DNA of 64,000 nucleotides, taken from Sphingobacteriia bacterium RIFOXYC2_FULL_35_18. GTDB taxonomy: Bacteria > Bacteroidota > Bacteroidia > Chitinophagales > Chitinophagaceae. The stretch spans positions 626,837-690,836 of the forward strand of contig MIAG01000002.1 of assembly GCA_001829005.1 (NCBI GenBank), written 5' to 3'. Position numbers and translations under genes: made by a program. Under the pieces are notes generated by a model, which was given only the letters and a program-made list of their open reading frames with translations, was not told where the DNA came from and made no database searches. This document shows positions 48,068-56,180 of this stretch, piece after piece; position 1 is the first letter of the stretch; each line of letters starts with the position of its first letter.

Positions 48068-50492
48068 TATTATACATCAGTGGCTTCAACAACATCAACT
48101 TACTCCTTTTGCATTTCAGGAACAAGCATGGCAAGCAATATTGAATGGACAAAGTGGACTAATTAATGCCCCAACAGGTTGCGGTAAAACTTACTCCGTT
48201 TTTTTAGGTGCTTTAATGCAGTTTATCCAATTCAATCCAACCAACTGGGAAACCCAAAAAAACAATGGGCTACAATTACTTTGGATCACCCCTTTAAGAG
48301 CGCTCGCTAAAGATATTGGGAGAGCCATGGAAGAAGTAATTGAGCAATTAGGGCTTCAATGGAAAGTGGCCATAAGAAATGGAGATACGTCTACCGCAGA
48401 TAGGGCAAAGCAAAAAAAGCAAATGCCAGAAGTGCTTATTATAACACCTGAAAGTTTGCATTTACTACTTACACAAAAAAACTATCCAAGTTATTTTAAT
48501 AGTTTAAAAATACTTGCAGTAGACGAATGGCACGAATTGATGGGCAGTAAAAGAGGCGTACAAACAGAACTAGCCATTAGTAGAATTGCAAATTGCGCAA
48601 TGCAATTACAGGTCTGGGGTATAAGTGCTACAATTGGAAATTTAACTGAAGCCAAAGATGTTTTGCTGGCACCTTTAAAAATAGCGGGCACTATCATCAA
48701 AGCAGATATTGACAAACCCATTAATGTACACACAATCATACCAGATGAAATTGACAAATACCCTTGGGCTGGTCATTTAGGTATTAAGCTGGCGCACACG
48801 CTTATACCAATTATAGCAGAAAGCAAAACCACATTAATATTTATTAATACCAGAGGGATGAGTGAAACCTGGTATCAAACCTTGCTCACTGTAGCTCCTG
48901 AATTAGCTGGTGCGATTGCATTACATCATGGAAGTATAGAACAAGAATTGAGACTATGGGTAGAAGAAGCTTTGCATACGGAAAAGTTGAAAGCAGTGGT
49001 TTGTACTGCCAGTTTAGATTTAGGGGTAGATTTTAGACCTGTTGACACAGTGATTCAAGTTGGCTCACCAAAAGGGATTGCTCGATTCTTACAAAGAGCA
49101 GGGAGAAGTGGTCATAGGCCTGGAGAGATTAGTAAAATATATTTTTTACCAACACATAGTTTAGAATTGGTAGAAGCTGCTGCATTAAAATCAGCACTGA
49201 TTGAAGGGAATGTAGAAAGTAAAAATCCCTTATTGCTTTGTTTTGATGTTTTACTTCAATACCTCTGCACTTTGGCAACAGGAGAAGGCTTTATTGCTAA
49301 AACAATTTATGATGAAGTAAAATCAACACATTGCTTTGCAGATATGCAAGAAAATGAATGGCAAGAATTATTGCAGCATATTACTACAGGAGGTAATGCA
49401 TTACAAGCTTACGACGACTATAAAAAAGTAGAAATTATTGACGGCATTTATAAAATAACCAGTAGGAGAATTGCCATGCGCCACCGAATGCATATTGGCA
49501 CTATTGTTAGTGATGCAATGCTGAAGGTGAAATTTTTAAGTGGCGGTTATATTGGTGTAATTGAAGAGTATTTTATCAGCAGATTAGTTCCTGGAGATGT
49601 GTTCACATTAGCTGGTAGAAATGTAGAATTAGTGATGATAAAAGAAATGACTGTACTGGTAAAAAAATCAACTGCAAAAAAATCGCTAATACCTGCATGG
49701 ATGGGCGGAAGAATGAGTTTGACGGCAAATTTAGGCGCTGTTTTAAGAAGGACATTTTCGGAAGCACTAACTCCTCAAGCTGGAATAGAATTGACAAGTT
49801 TAATCCATCTCTTTAAACTTCAAAAGGAGTTATCGCATATCCCGCTACACAATGAATTACTGATTGAACAAATAGAAGACAAAGATGGCTTTCATTTATT
49901 GGTTTACCCATTTGAAGGTAGGCAAGTACATGAAGCGTTAAGTGCTATTTTAGCTTATAGGATAGGGCAAATTCAACCCATGAGTTTTTCTATATCAATG
50001 AACGATTATGGTTTTGAATTATTAAGTGATTCACCTATTCCTGTTGACGACAGTAATGTTAGAGAACTGTTCAGCTCCAACCATTTGTTACAACATATAC
50101 AACAGAGTATCAATAATACCGAAATGGCTAAAAGGAAGTTTAGAGATATTGCTGTAATTGGAGGCTTAATTTTCCAAGGTATGCCTGGTGAAAAAACCAA
50201 AGCAAGGCATTTACAATCGTCCGCTTCGTTATTATTTAAAGTTTTTGAAGAATTTGATCCGCAAAATATTTTACTAAGGCAAGCTTATAATGAAGTATTA
50301 GAACAACAAATGGATGAAGTAAGATTAAGACTAGCATTACAAAGAATTGAAGAGAGTAAGATTGTGTTGCGTTTCCCCAAAAAACTAACACCCCTCTCCT
50401 TCCCCATTGTGGTAGATGGCCTAAACAGAAACAATCTTTCTTCAGAAAAACTAGAAGACCGAATTAAAAAGATGCAACAACAACTATCTTAG
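48045..50492 (+). CDS. Ligase-associated DNA damage response DEXH helicase
   Basis: An 815-residue Lhr-like superfamily 2 helicase. Motifs: Walker A PTGCGKTYS, Walker B VDEWHEL, SAT (GISATIGNL), and motif VI QRAGRSGHRPG, followed by a winged-helix and C-terminal Lhr-type domain. In bacteria this helicase clusters with an ATP-dependent ligase, a metallo-beta-lactamase exonuclease and the phosphoesterase PdeM. Here only PdeM follows, six bases downstream. It likely works in DNA repair. Confidence 0.92.
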   Translation: MHANKGNDIIHQWLQQHQLTPFAFQEQAWQAILNGQSGLINAPTGCGKTYSVFLGALMQFIQFNPTNWETQKNNGLQLLWITPLRALAKDIGRAMEEVIEQLGLQWKVAIRNGDTSTADRAKQKKQMPEVLIITPESLHLLLTQKNYPSYFNSLKILAVDEWHELMGSKRGVQTELAISRIANCAMQLQVWGISATIGNLTEAKDVLLAPLKIAGTIIKADIDKPINVHTIIPDEIDKYPWAGHLGIKLAHTLIPIIAESKTTLIFINTRGMSETWYQTLLTVAPELAGAIALHHGSIEQELRLWVEEALHTEKLKAVVCTASLDLGVDFRPVDTVIQVGSPKGIARFLQRAGRSGHRPGEISKIYFLPTHSLELVEAAALKSALIEGNVESKNPLLLCFDVLLQYLCTLATGEGFIAKTIYDEVKSTHCFADMQENEWQELLQHITTGGNALQAYDDYKKVEIIDGIYKITSRRIAMRHRMHIGTIVSDAMLKVKFLSGGYIGVIEEYFISRLVPGDVFTLAGRNVELVMIKEMTVLVKKSTAKKSLIPAWMGGRMSLTANLGAVLRRTFSEALTPQAGIELTSLIHLFKLQKELSHIPLHNELLIEQIEDKDGFHLLVYPFEGRQVHEALSAILAYRIGQIQPMSFSISMNDYGFELLSDSPIPVDDSNVRELFSSNHLLQHIQQSINNTEMAKRKFRDIAVIGGLIFQGMPGEKTKARHLQSSASLLFKVFEEFDPQNILLRQAYNEVLEQQMDEVRLRLALQRIEESKIVLRFPKKLTPLSFPIVVDGLNRNNLSSEKLEDRIKKMQQQLS

Positions 50493-50498
50493 TATCTA

Positions 50499-51161
50499 AT
50501 GAATATTTCATTACTACATATCATTCATGAACAACACTTTTGGCTATCGGCCCAGAGAAGTATTTACTGGGAAGAACAAAAAACCATGATTGTTTCAGAT
50601 ACTCATTTTGGTAAAACAGGGCATTTTAGAAAAAGTGGAATTGCAGTGCCACAGCAGGTTTACAAAGAAGACTTACAACGATTTTTTAGTTTAGCAACAG
50701 AATTAAAACCTGAACGAATATTGGTCGTTGGCGATTTTTTTCATAGCACCAATAATGAAGAACACAACTTGTTTTTAAGATGGAAAAATGATTTCAACTC
50801 ATTACAAATCACATTGATTAAAGGGAATCATGATATTTTGGGAAATACCTGGTATGAAAATGCGGGCATCCAATTGATAGAAGATTTTTACGAGATTGGT
50901 CAATTTCGCTTTCAACACGATCCTGCTGAGAATGATTACCCACTCAAAGCAAATTCATTTATTTTTTCAGGGCATGTTCACCCAGGAATACTAATAAAAG
51001 GCATAGGCAAACAATCTCTTCGATTCCCTTGTTTTTATTTCAGAGAGAATCAATGTATACTTCCTGCCTTTAGCAAGTTTAGTGGTTTGGCCCTTGTAAA
51101 GCCCAAAAAACAAGACCAGGTATACGCAATTGCGAATGATAATATTATTAAACTAACATGA
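50499..51161 (+). CDS. pdeM: Ligase-associated DNA damage response endonuclease PdeM
   Basis: A 220-residue calcineurin-like metallophosphoesterase. Metal-binding motifs in order: SDTHFGKTGHFRKSG, GDFFHS, KGNHD and SGHVHPG. The order and spacing match PdeM, which is genetically linked to the Lhr-like helicase. Its stop overlaps the next start as ATGA, coupling it to the deacetylase gene. Confidence 0.93.
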   Translation: MNISLLHIIHEQHFWLSAQRSIYWEEQKTMIVSDTHFGKTGHFRKSGIAVPQQVYKEDLQRFFSLATELKPERILVVGDFFHSTNNEEHNLFLRWKNDFNSLQITLIKGNHDILGNTWYENAGIQLIEDFYEIGQFRFQHDPAENDYPLKANSFIFSGHVHPGILIKGIGKQSLRFPCFYFRENQCILPAFSKFSGLALVKPKKQDQVYAIANDNIIKLT

Positions 51162-52060
51162 TTAAAATAGCATTTGACCCTATATATGCGCATCCATTGC
51201 CCGAGAACCACCGATTCCCGATGTTGAAGTATCAATTGATTCCTGAACAATTGATGTATGAAGGAACCTATACCGCAGAAAATTTTTTCGCCCCTACAAT
51301 TTGCAAAGAAGAAATTGTTTTATACACCCACGACCAAGCATATTTAAATAAATTACTGTACCAACAATTAAGTGCATCCGAACAAAGAAAAATTGGCTTT
51401 CCTCAATCCCCAGAATTAACAAAAAGAGAATTAATCATTACACAAGGCACCATTGATGCTTGTTTATATGCAATGGAATGCGGAGTTGCCTTAAATGTTG
51501 CAGGTGGTACACACCACGCTTTTGCAGATAGAGGAGAAGGTTTTTGCCTTTTGAATGATATGGCTATTGCAGCAAACTATTTATTGCGTAAACAATTGAC
51601 CAAAAAAATATTGATCATCGATTTAGATGTGCACCAAGGAAATGGCACCGCCAAATTAATGGAAAATGAAGACAGCGTATTCACATTCAGTATGCATGGT
51701 GCACATAATTATCCTTTTCATAAAGAAATATCTGATTTAGATATTGGATTAAAAGATGGCACAACTGGTCAAGAATACCTGGCCATACTAGAAGAAACAC
51801 TTCCAAAATTAATCAATCAAGTAAAACCAGATTTCGCATTTTACTTATCGGGGGTAGATATTTTAGATACAGACAAATTTGGAAAACTAAAGGTAAGTCT
51901 GAACGAATGCAAACAAAGAGATCAAATAGTATTTGATCAATTAAAGCAGCACCAAATACCTGTAACTGTGGCATTGGGGGGTGGTTATTCTCCAGATGTG
52001 AAAACCATCGTAGAAGCACACTGCAATACTTTTAGGATAGCTGCAGATTTGTACAGCTAA
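51158..52060 (+). CDS. Histone deacetylase family protein
   Basis: A 300-residue class II-like deacetylase fold. Zinc and active-site motifs: GGTHHAFADRGEGFC (His pair), DLDVHQGNG (Asp/His) and LSGVDILDTDKFGKL (Asp). Bacterial members act on acetylated amines, polyamines or protein lysines; the substrate here is not determinable. It is translationally coupled to pdeM, which hints at co-regulation with repair genes. It shares a four-base CTAA with the convergent OsmC gene. Confidence 0.9.
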   Translation: MIKIAFDPIYAHPLPENHRFPMLKYQLIPEQLMYEGTYTAENFFAPTICKEEIVLYTHDQAYLNKLLYQQLSASEQRKIGFPQSPELTKRELIITQGTIDACLYAMECGVALNVAGGTHHAFADRGEGFCLLNDMAIAANYLLRKQLTKKILIIDLDVHQGNGTAKLMENEDSVFTFSMHGAHNYPFHKEISDLDIGLKDGTTGQEYLAILEETLPKLINQVKPDFAFYLSGVDILDTDKFGKLKVSLNECKQRDQIVFDQLKQHQIPVTVALGGGYSPDVKTIVEAHCNTFRIAADLYS

Positions 52061-52527
52061 CCAATACTGTATATGGCTTGGTGCTTTACTGGAAAATTGC
52101 AACTATTCGCAATAAAACAAAATTGATTGGCTTTAGCGTGCAAAGCATTAGCCTGATCCATCATTTGCATATTAGCCAATGAAATGGAAGGCTTTAAAAT
52201 TACTTCTGTAAACCTTCCACTCCCTGACTGGTCTTCAACCATGGTTCCTTCTGCATAGTCAATATAAGATGTAACAATAATTCCAGCTTCAGCACAGAAA
52301 TGCAAGTACCAAAGCATATGACATGAGGACAAAGCTGCAACCATCATTTCTTCTGGATTATACCGATTAGGATCACCCCTAAATGCAGGGTCAGAACTAG
52401 ATTCAATCGGAGGCTTTCCTTCCACTTGAATTAAATGATTTCTTGAATAACTTTTATAATTACTTGTACCAGTACCTAAATTACCAGTCCATTTTACAGC
52501 AACTTTATAATGATGGTCTTTGCTCAT
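52057..52527 (-). CDS. OsmC family peroxide-resistance protein
   Basis: A 156-residue OsmC-like protein with the two redox-active cysteines in LSSCHMLWYLHF and ANSCNFPV, plus NPEEMMVAAL before the first. Such proteins reduce organic hydroperoxides or handle thiols. It starts one base after the stop of the XRE/S24 regulator gene, so it is co-transcribed with it and may share its control. Confidence 0.9.
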   Translation of the reverse strand: MSKDHHYKVAVKWTGNLGTGTSNYKSYSRNHLIQVEGKPPIESSSDPAFRGDPNRYNPEEMMVAALSSCHMLWYLHFCAEAGIIVTSYIDYAEGTMVEDQSGSGRFTEVILKPSISLANMQMMDQANALHAKANQFCFIANSCNFPVKHQAIYSIG

Positions 52528-52528
52528 G

Positions 52529-53281
52529 CTAGTTTAACTTCTTCTTGAGTGTACTTACTTGTTCTTGCAAATTGTTAACCATACCTGCTAATTGATTCAC
52601 ATCCCATACAGGTGCTGCATTGGCTTTCTGCAAAATATAAACCGCTTTCCAAATTTCTAATACATCTTCTGAGCTAACGTTGTAAGGCTCGTATTGAGGA
52701 TTATCACTAATCAACGTTATCTTGTTTTTTAAGCGATTGTTCTTCATTACTCGCTTATATGCAACACCTTCATTACGAGATAATACAACATAAGTATTGC
52801 TGTTTTTTAAATCATCTAAATCCTCTACTTTTTCTCCCACAATAACACTTCCACTAGGTGTAGGCAACATAGAATCACCCATTATTTCGAAGGCTCTATA
52901 TTGACCTGGTGCCAACATAGGTAATGTAAAAGTATTTAGCTCGTCAACAAACTCAGGGTCTGCATATCCAGTCATATAACCAGCAGCAGCTTTAACAGGA
53001 ACAAAACGAATTTCATTGGATTCGGAAACCATTTTCAATTGACGCCTTCTATCCAAATAAGAACCACCTACAGTTTCTGTAAGATCCTTAAAAAGAAAAT
53101 CTTCCAAAGTGAGCTTAAAAATACTGCAGACCTGTTCCATGACTTCTAATTTGGGTTCAGCTCTTTCTTCTTCATAAGCACCAACTAATGAGCGCTTAAT
53201 TTTTAGCTTGTTGGCAAACTCTTCCTGGGTCCAGCCCCGCAGTTTGCGCAGATACCGTAAATTTTTTCCAGCGTTTGACAT
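52529..53281 (-). CDS. XRE/S24 LexA-like self-cleaving regulator
   Basis: A 250-residue repressor: Cro/CI-type HTH (about 7-62), linker with a candidate Ala-Gly cleavage site (A100-G101 in PVKAAAGYMTGY), and an S24 peptidase domain with Ser137 (MGDSMLP) and Lys176 (VAYKRV). The A-G/Ser/Lys distances are close to LexA, so RecA-stimulated autocleavage is plausible. The C-terminus ends in a short coiled coil. Twin dyads in its own leader suggest autoregulation; OsmC follows in the operon. Confidence 0.9.
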   Translation of the reverse strand: MSNAGKNLRYLRKLRGWTQEEFANKLKIKRSLVGAYEEERAEPKLEVMEQVCSIFKLTLEDFLFKDLTETVGGSYLDRRRQLKMVSESNEIRFVPVKAAAGYMTGYADPEFVDELNTFTLPMLAPGQYRAFEIMGDSMLPTPSGSVIVGEKVEDLDDLKNSNTYVVLSRNEGVAYKRVMKNNRLKNKITLISDNPQYEPYNVSSEDVLEIWKAVYILQKANAAPVWDVNQLAGMVNNLQEQVSTLKKKLN

Positions 53282-53282
53282 A

Positions 53283-53297
53283 ACTAATACTTTTAGT
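53283..53297. promoter_or_regulatory. Operator-like dyad 1 (ACTAA-N5-TTAGT)
   Basis: ACTAATACTTTTAGT lies one base upstream of the regulator's start codon, inside the predicted 5' leader. It has the same arms and spacing as dyad 2, starting 22 bases away, and the dyad at 12266. Confidence 0.6.
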
Positions 53298-53304
53298 GCA
53301 ATTT

Positions 53305-53319
53305 ACTAAAGTTTTTAGT
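53305..53319. promoter_or_regulatory. Operator-like dyad 2 (ACTAA-N5-TTAGT)
   Basis: ACTAAAGTTTTTAGT starts exactly 22 bases from dyad 1, so both lie on the same helix face. It spans the expected transcription start just downstream of the -7 box (53325-53332), an ideal place for repression. Confidence 0.65.
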
Positions 53320-53324
53320 TTTTC

Positions 53325-53354
53325 CAAATTTATTTTCATTTTTCTTTTTTCAAG
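53325..53354 (-). promoter_or_regulatory. Promoter of the XRE/S24 operon
   Basis: On the minus strand CTTG (53354-53351) and TAAATTTG (53332-53325) are 18 bases apart, near the TTTG / TAnnTTTG consensus. Transcription would start at about 53317-53320, within dyad 2. Confidence 0.5.
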
Positions 53355-53396
53355 TCAATTCTAAAAAATGTTTGCAGTACTTTCCGTGTGTAATAA

Positions 53397-55055
53397 ATGA
53401 CCATGAAAAAAATAGCTTTTATCCTTTCAATTTGTGTTTCAATCAGTACAATTGCTCAACAACCTGCATCATTTCCAGCGTCACTTATGATCACGCCCGA
53501 GAAATCCAATTTTGAGAAAACATCTTCCTATGCAGACGTGATGCAGTTTTTAAACGCCATCAAAACAATGAGCCCTCTCATTCACGTGGGTTCAATAGGA
53601 AAAAGTACGATGGGAAAAGACATTCCCTTTGCTGTATTAGCGAACCCTGCCGTTAGTTCTCCTGAACAAGCAAAACAATCAGGAAAACCTGTTGTGTATA
53701 TTCAAGGGAATATTCATGGCGGAGAAGTAGAAGGCAAAGAAGTGAGTATGATGTTGATGCGTGATATTTTATTGGGGAATTTATCCGAATTACTTAGCAA
53801 ACAAATAATCGTATTTGTACCAATCTACAATACAGATGGGAACGACAAATTTGCAAAGGGATTAAGGCCGTCTCAAGAGAATAGCCCACTCGAAACAGGT
53901 ATCAGAGAAAACGGTCAAGGGCTCGACTTAAATAGAGATGGCATGAAAATGGAGACCCCTGAAACCAAAGCCATGGTAGCCAATATTTTAAATGCATGGG
54001 ATCCACAAATGGTAGTAGACTTACATACCACCAACGGAACTTGGCATGGATACGATTTAACATGGGCCCCAGGTTATTTATCAGCAGGTGAACCAGGCCC
54101 CTATCATTATACCAATAGCACCATCTTACCATTTATTACTGATCAGGTAAAGAAAAACAATGATTTATTATTTGGACCATTTGGAGATTTTTCAACAAGA
54201 GAAGGATGGCCAGTAAAAAATTTTTATACCTATAATCATCATCCCCGCTACATAATTAATCAAATAGGTTTAAGAAATAGGATGTCTATATTAAGCGAAT
54301 CATTTGCCCATGAACGTTTTTATCAGCGAATCAATAGCACCTATCATTTTGTAAAAGAAATTTTAACCTATTGCAATAATAATGCTGCAGAAATCATTCA
54401 AATTAACCAACAAGCAGAAAAAAATGCGATTGAAAATGTACGCAACAATGCAGGGTCGGTTTCGAAGGGAGTTAGATTTAAAATGATTCCTACATTGGAG
54501 GGCATACGCAACTTTAGGACCTACGACTATATTCCTTTTAAAAAGGAAGATGGAAGTACTAGCATCGTTAAAACAGGTAGAATCACGCATTTAGACAAAG
54601 TAAACTACTATGCAGATTTTAAAGACACTGTGAATTCCCTTTTACCTAGAGGTTATATTATACCAGCAGCAATGGACAGTATTGTTGAGCATTTAAAAAT
54701 GATGGGCGCAAGGGTTGAAAAAATAGAGAAAAAAACAGAATTCAAAGGTGAGGAATTCATTATTGAAAAATTTACCAAAGCAAATAGAAAATTCGAAGGG
54801 CATCAAATGGCATCCGCAGAAGGTAAATTTATTTCAAAAAATTTTACAGCTGAAAAAGGAGATTATATGGTTGACCTAGCTCAACCATTGGCCAACCTTA
54901 TTTTCTATGCATTAGAACCACAATCAGATGATGGGCTACTTACATGGAACTTCTTTGACCATTATTTAAATACAAAAGGAGTAACAACACAACCAGTAGC
55001 CTATCCTGTATTTAAATTTTTTAGCACAATTACAACAACGAAAAAGAAAAGATAG
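53397..55055 (+). CDS. M14 family zinc carboxypeptidase
   Basis: A 552-residue exported metallopeptidase with a signal peptide (about 1-22). Zinc ligands are in GNIHGGEVEGKE (His, Glu) and DLHTTNG (His); LDLNRDGMK carries the substrate-binding Arg and SESFAHERF the catalytic Glu. A C-terminal extension of about 200 residues is beta-rich and unassigned. ATG 53397 and ATG 53403 are both possible starts. Likely periplasmic peptide degradation; surE follows 25 bases later. Confidence 0.88.
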   Translation: MTMKKIAFILSICVSISTIAQQPASFPASLMITPEKSNFEKTSSYADVMQFLNAIKTMSPLIHVGSIGKSTMGKDIPFAVLANPAVSSPEQAKQSGKPVVYIQGNIHGGEVEGKEVSMMLMRDILLGNLSELLSKQIIVFVPIYNTDGNDKFAKGLRPSQENSPLETGIRENGQGLDLNRDGMKMETPETKAMVANILNAWDPQMVVDLHTTNGTWHGYDLTWAPGYLSAGEPGPYHYTNSTILPFITDQVKKNNDLLFGPFGDFSTREGWPVKNFYTYNHHPRYIINQIGLRNRMSILSESFAHERFYQRINSTYHFVKEILTYCNNNAAEIIQINQQAEKNAIENVRNNAGSVSKGVRFKMIPTLEGIRNFRTYDYIPFKKEDGSTSIVKTGRITHLDKVNYYADFKDTVNSLLPRGYIIPAAMDSIVEHLKMMGARVEKIEKKTEFKGEEFIIEKFTKANRKFEGHQMASAEGKFISKNFTAEKGDYMVDLAQPLANLIFYALEPQSDDGLLTWNFFDHYLNTKGVTTQPVAYPVFKFFSTITTTKKKR

Positions 55056-55068
55056 GCCATTGCCTATC
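55051..55068 (+). other. Hairpin between the M14 gene and surE
   Basis: GATAGGC-CATT-GCCTATC forms a perfect 7-bp stem with a 4-base loop. The M14 TAG stop lies in the left arm and surE starts 12 bases after it. There is no T run, so it is not a classic terminator; an mRNA-processing or translation-coupling role is possible. Confidence 0.5.
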
Positions 55069-55080
55069 GTAACTTGCAGT

Positions 55081-55884
55081 ATGGCAAAAGTAAAAGCAAA
55101 AACAAGTAAGAAAAAAGAAGAGCCGATTATATTGGTTACCAATGATGATGGTTTTACCGCACCTGGGATACATGCATTGGTAGAAGCAGTAAAAGGTTTG
55201 GGAAAGATTGTAGTGGTAGCACCAGACAAACCTCAAAGTGGAATGGGTCACGCTATAACTATAGGAGAACCTTTGCGATTGCATAAAGTCCATAATTTTG
55301 GAGAAGTGGAAGCCTATAGTTGTAGTGGTACACCAGTAGATTGTGTTAAGCTTGCAGTAGACAAAGTATTACACGGTAAACCAGCCATTTGTATTAGCGG
55401 CATCAACCATGGAGCCAATCATTCAATCAACGTTATATACTCAGGAACAATGAGTGCTGCATTAGAAGCATCCATTGAAAGTATCCCAAGTATTGGTTTC
55501 AGTTTATTAGACTTTAGTATAGAAGCCGATTTTGAGGGCGCCAAAAAATATGCTCGTATTATTGTAGAACAATTATTAGCCAGTAAAAAACTAGATAAGC
55601 ATATTTGCTTAAACGTAAATATTCCTAAAGTAAAAACAGAACTTATCAAAGGCATAAAAATTTGTTCTCAAGCATATGCCAAATACCAAGAGAAATTTGA
55701 CGAACGAAAAGACCCACATGGCCGTAAATATTTTTGGTTAACGGGTGAGTTTGTCAATTTTGACAAGAGTAAGGAGAGTGATGTTTGGGCACTCAAAAAT
55801 AATTATGTAAGTGTGGTACCCGTTCAATTTGACTTAACCAACTATGAACTCAAAAAGCAGTTGGAAAAAAACTGGAAATTCTAA
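55081..55884 (+). CDS. surE: 5'/3'-nucleotidase SurE
   Basis: A 267-residue phosphatase with the metal-binding opening ILVTNDDGFTAPGI and the segments GTPVDCVKLAV and SGINHGANHS that line the active site. SurE dephosphorylates nucleoside monophosphates and is linked to stress survival. ATG 55081 is preferred to TTG 55060, whose extension would run through the hairpin. The stop overlaps the next start as TAATG. Confidence 0.94.
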   Translation: MAKVKAKTSKKKEEPIILVTNDDGFTAPGIHALVEAVKGLGKIVVVAPDKPQSGMGHAITIGEPLRLHKVHNFGEVEAYSCSGTPVDCVKLAVDKVLHGKPAICISGINHGANHSINVIYSGTMSAALEASIESIPSIGFSLLDFSIEADFEGAKKYARIIVEQLLASKKLDKHICLNVNIPKVKTELIKGIKICSQAYAKYQEKFDERKDPHGRKYFWLTGEFVNFDKSKESDVWALKNNYVSVVPVQFDLTNYELKKQLEKNWKF

Positions 55885-56180
55885 TGCTATTCAATAAAGA
55901 TCATTTTGGATTTGGCTTGCTATTGGGATTTATTGCTCCCATATTTGGCTTATTTGGCTATTATTACTGGAAGTTCAGTTTATTCACTTTGAATGAATTC
56001 TTTCAAGTACTCATGCTCCAAAAATCATTATTAAGTGGCATCATTAGCATTGCATTAATTGCCAATGCCATTGTATTCACCGTTTATATCAACAAGCAGA
56101 AAGATAAAACAGCCAAGGGAGTATTTATTGCAACATGTGTGTATGCGTTAATCTCCCTTGGTTTTAAGTGGTTTATTTAA
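55884..56180 (+). CDS. Small three-helix membrane protein (98 aa)
   Basis: A 98-residue hydrophobic protein with about three transmembrane helices (8-28, 48-68, 78-95) and a short basic loop (NKQKDKTAKG). It is coupled to surE through TAATG and abuts the convergent BlaR1-like gene with no spacer. No family was recognised. Its position beside surE and, beyond the bla genes, lpxB suggests an envelope role, which is an inference. Confidence 0.7.
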   Translation: MLFNKDHFGFGLLLGFIAPIFGLFGYYYWKFSLFTLNEFFQVLMLQKSLLSGIISIALIANAIVFTVYINKQKDKTAKGVFIATCVYALISLGFKWFI

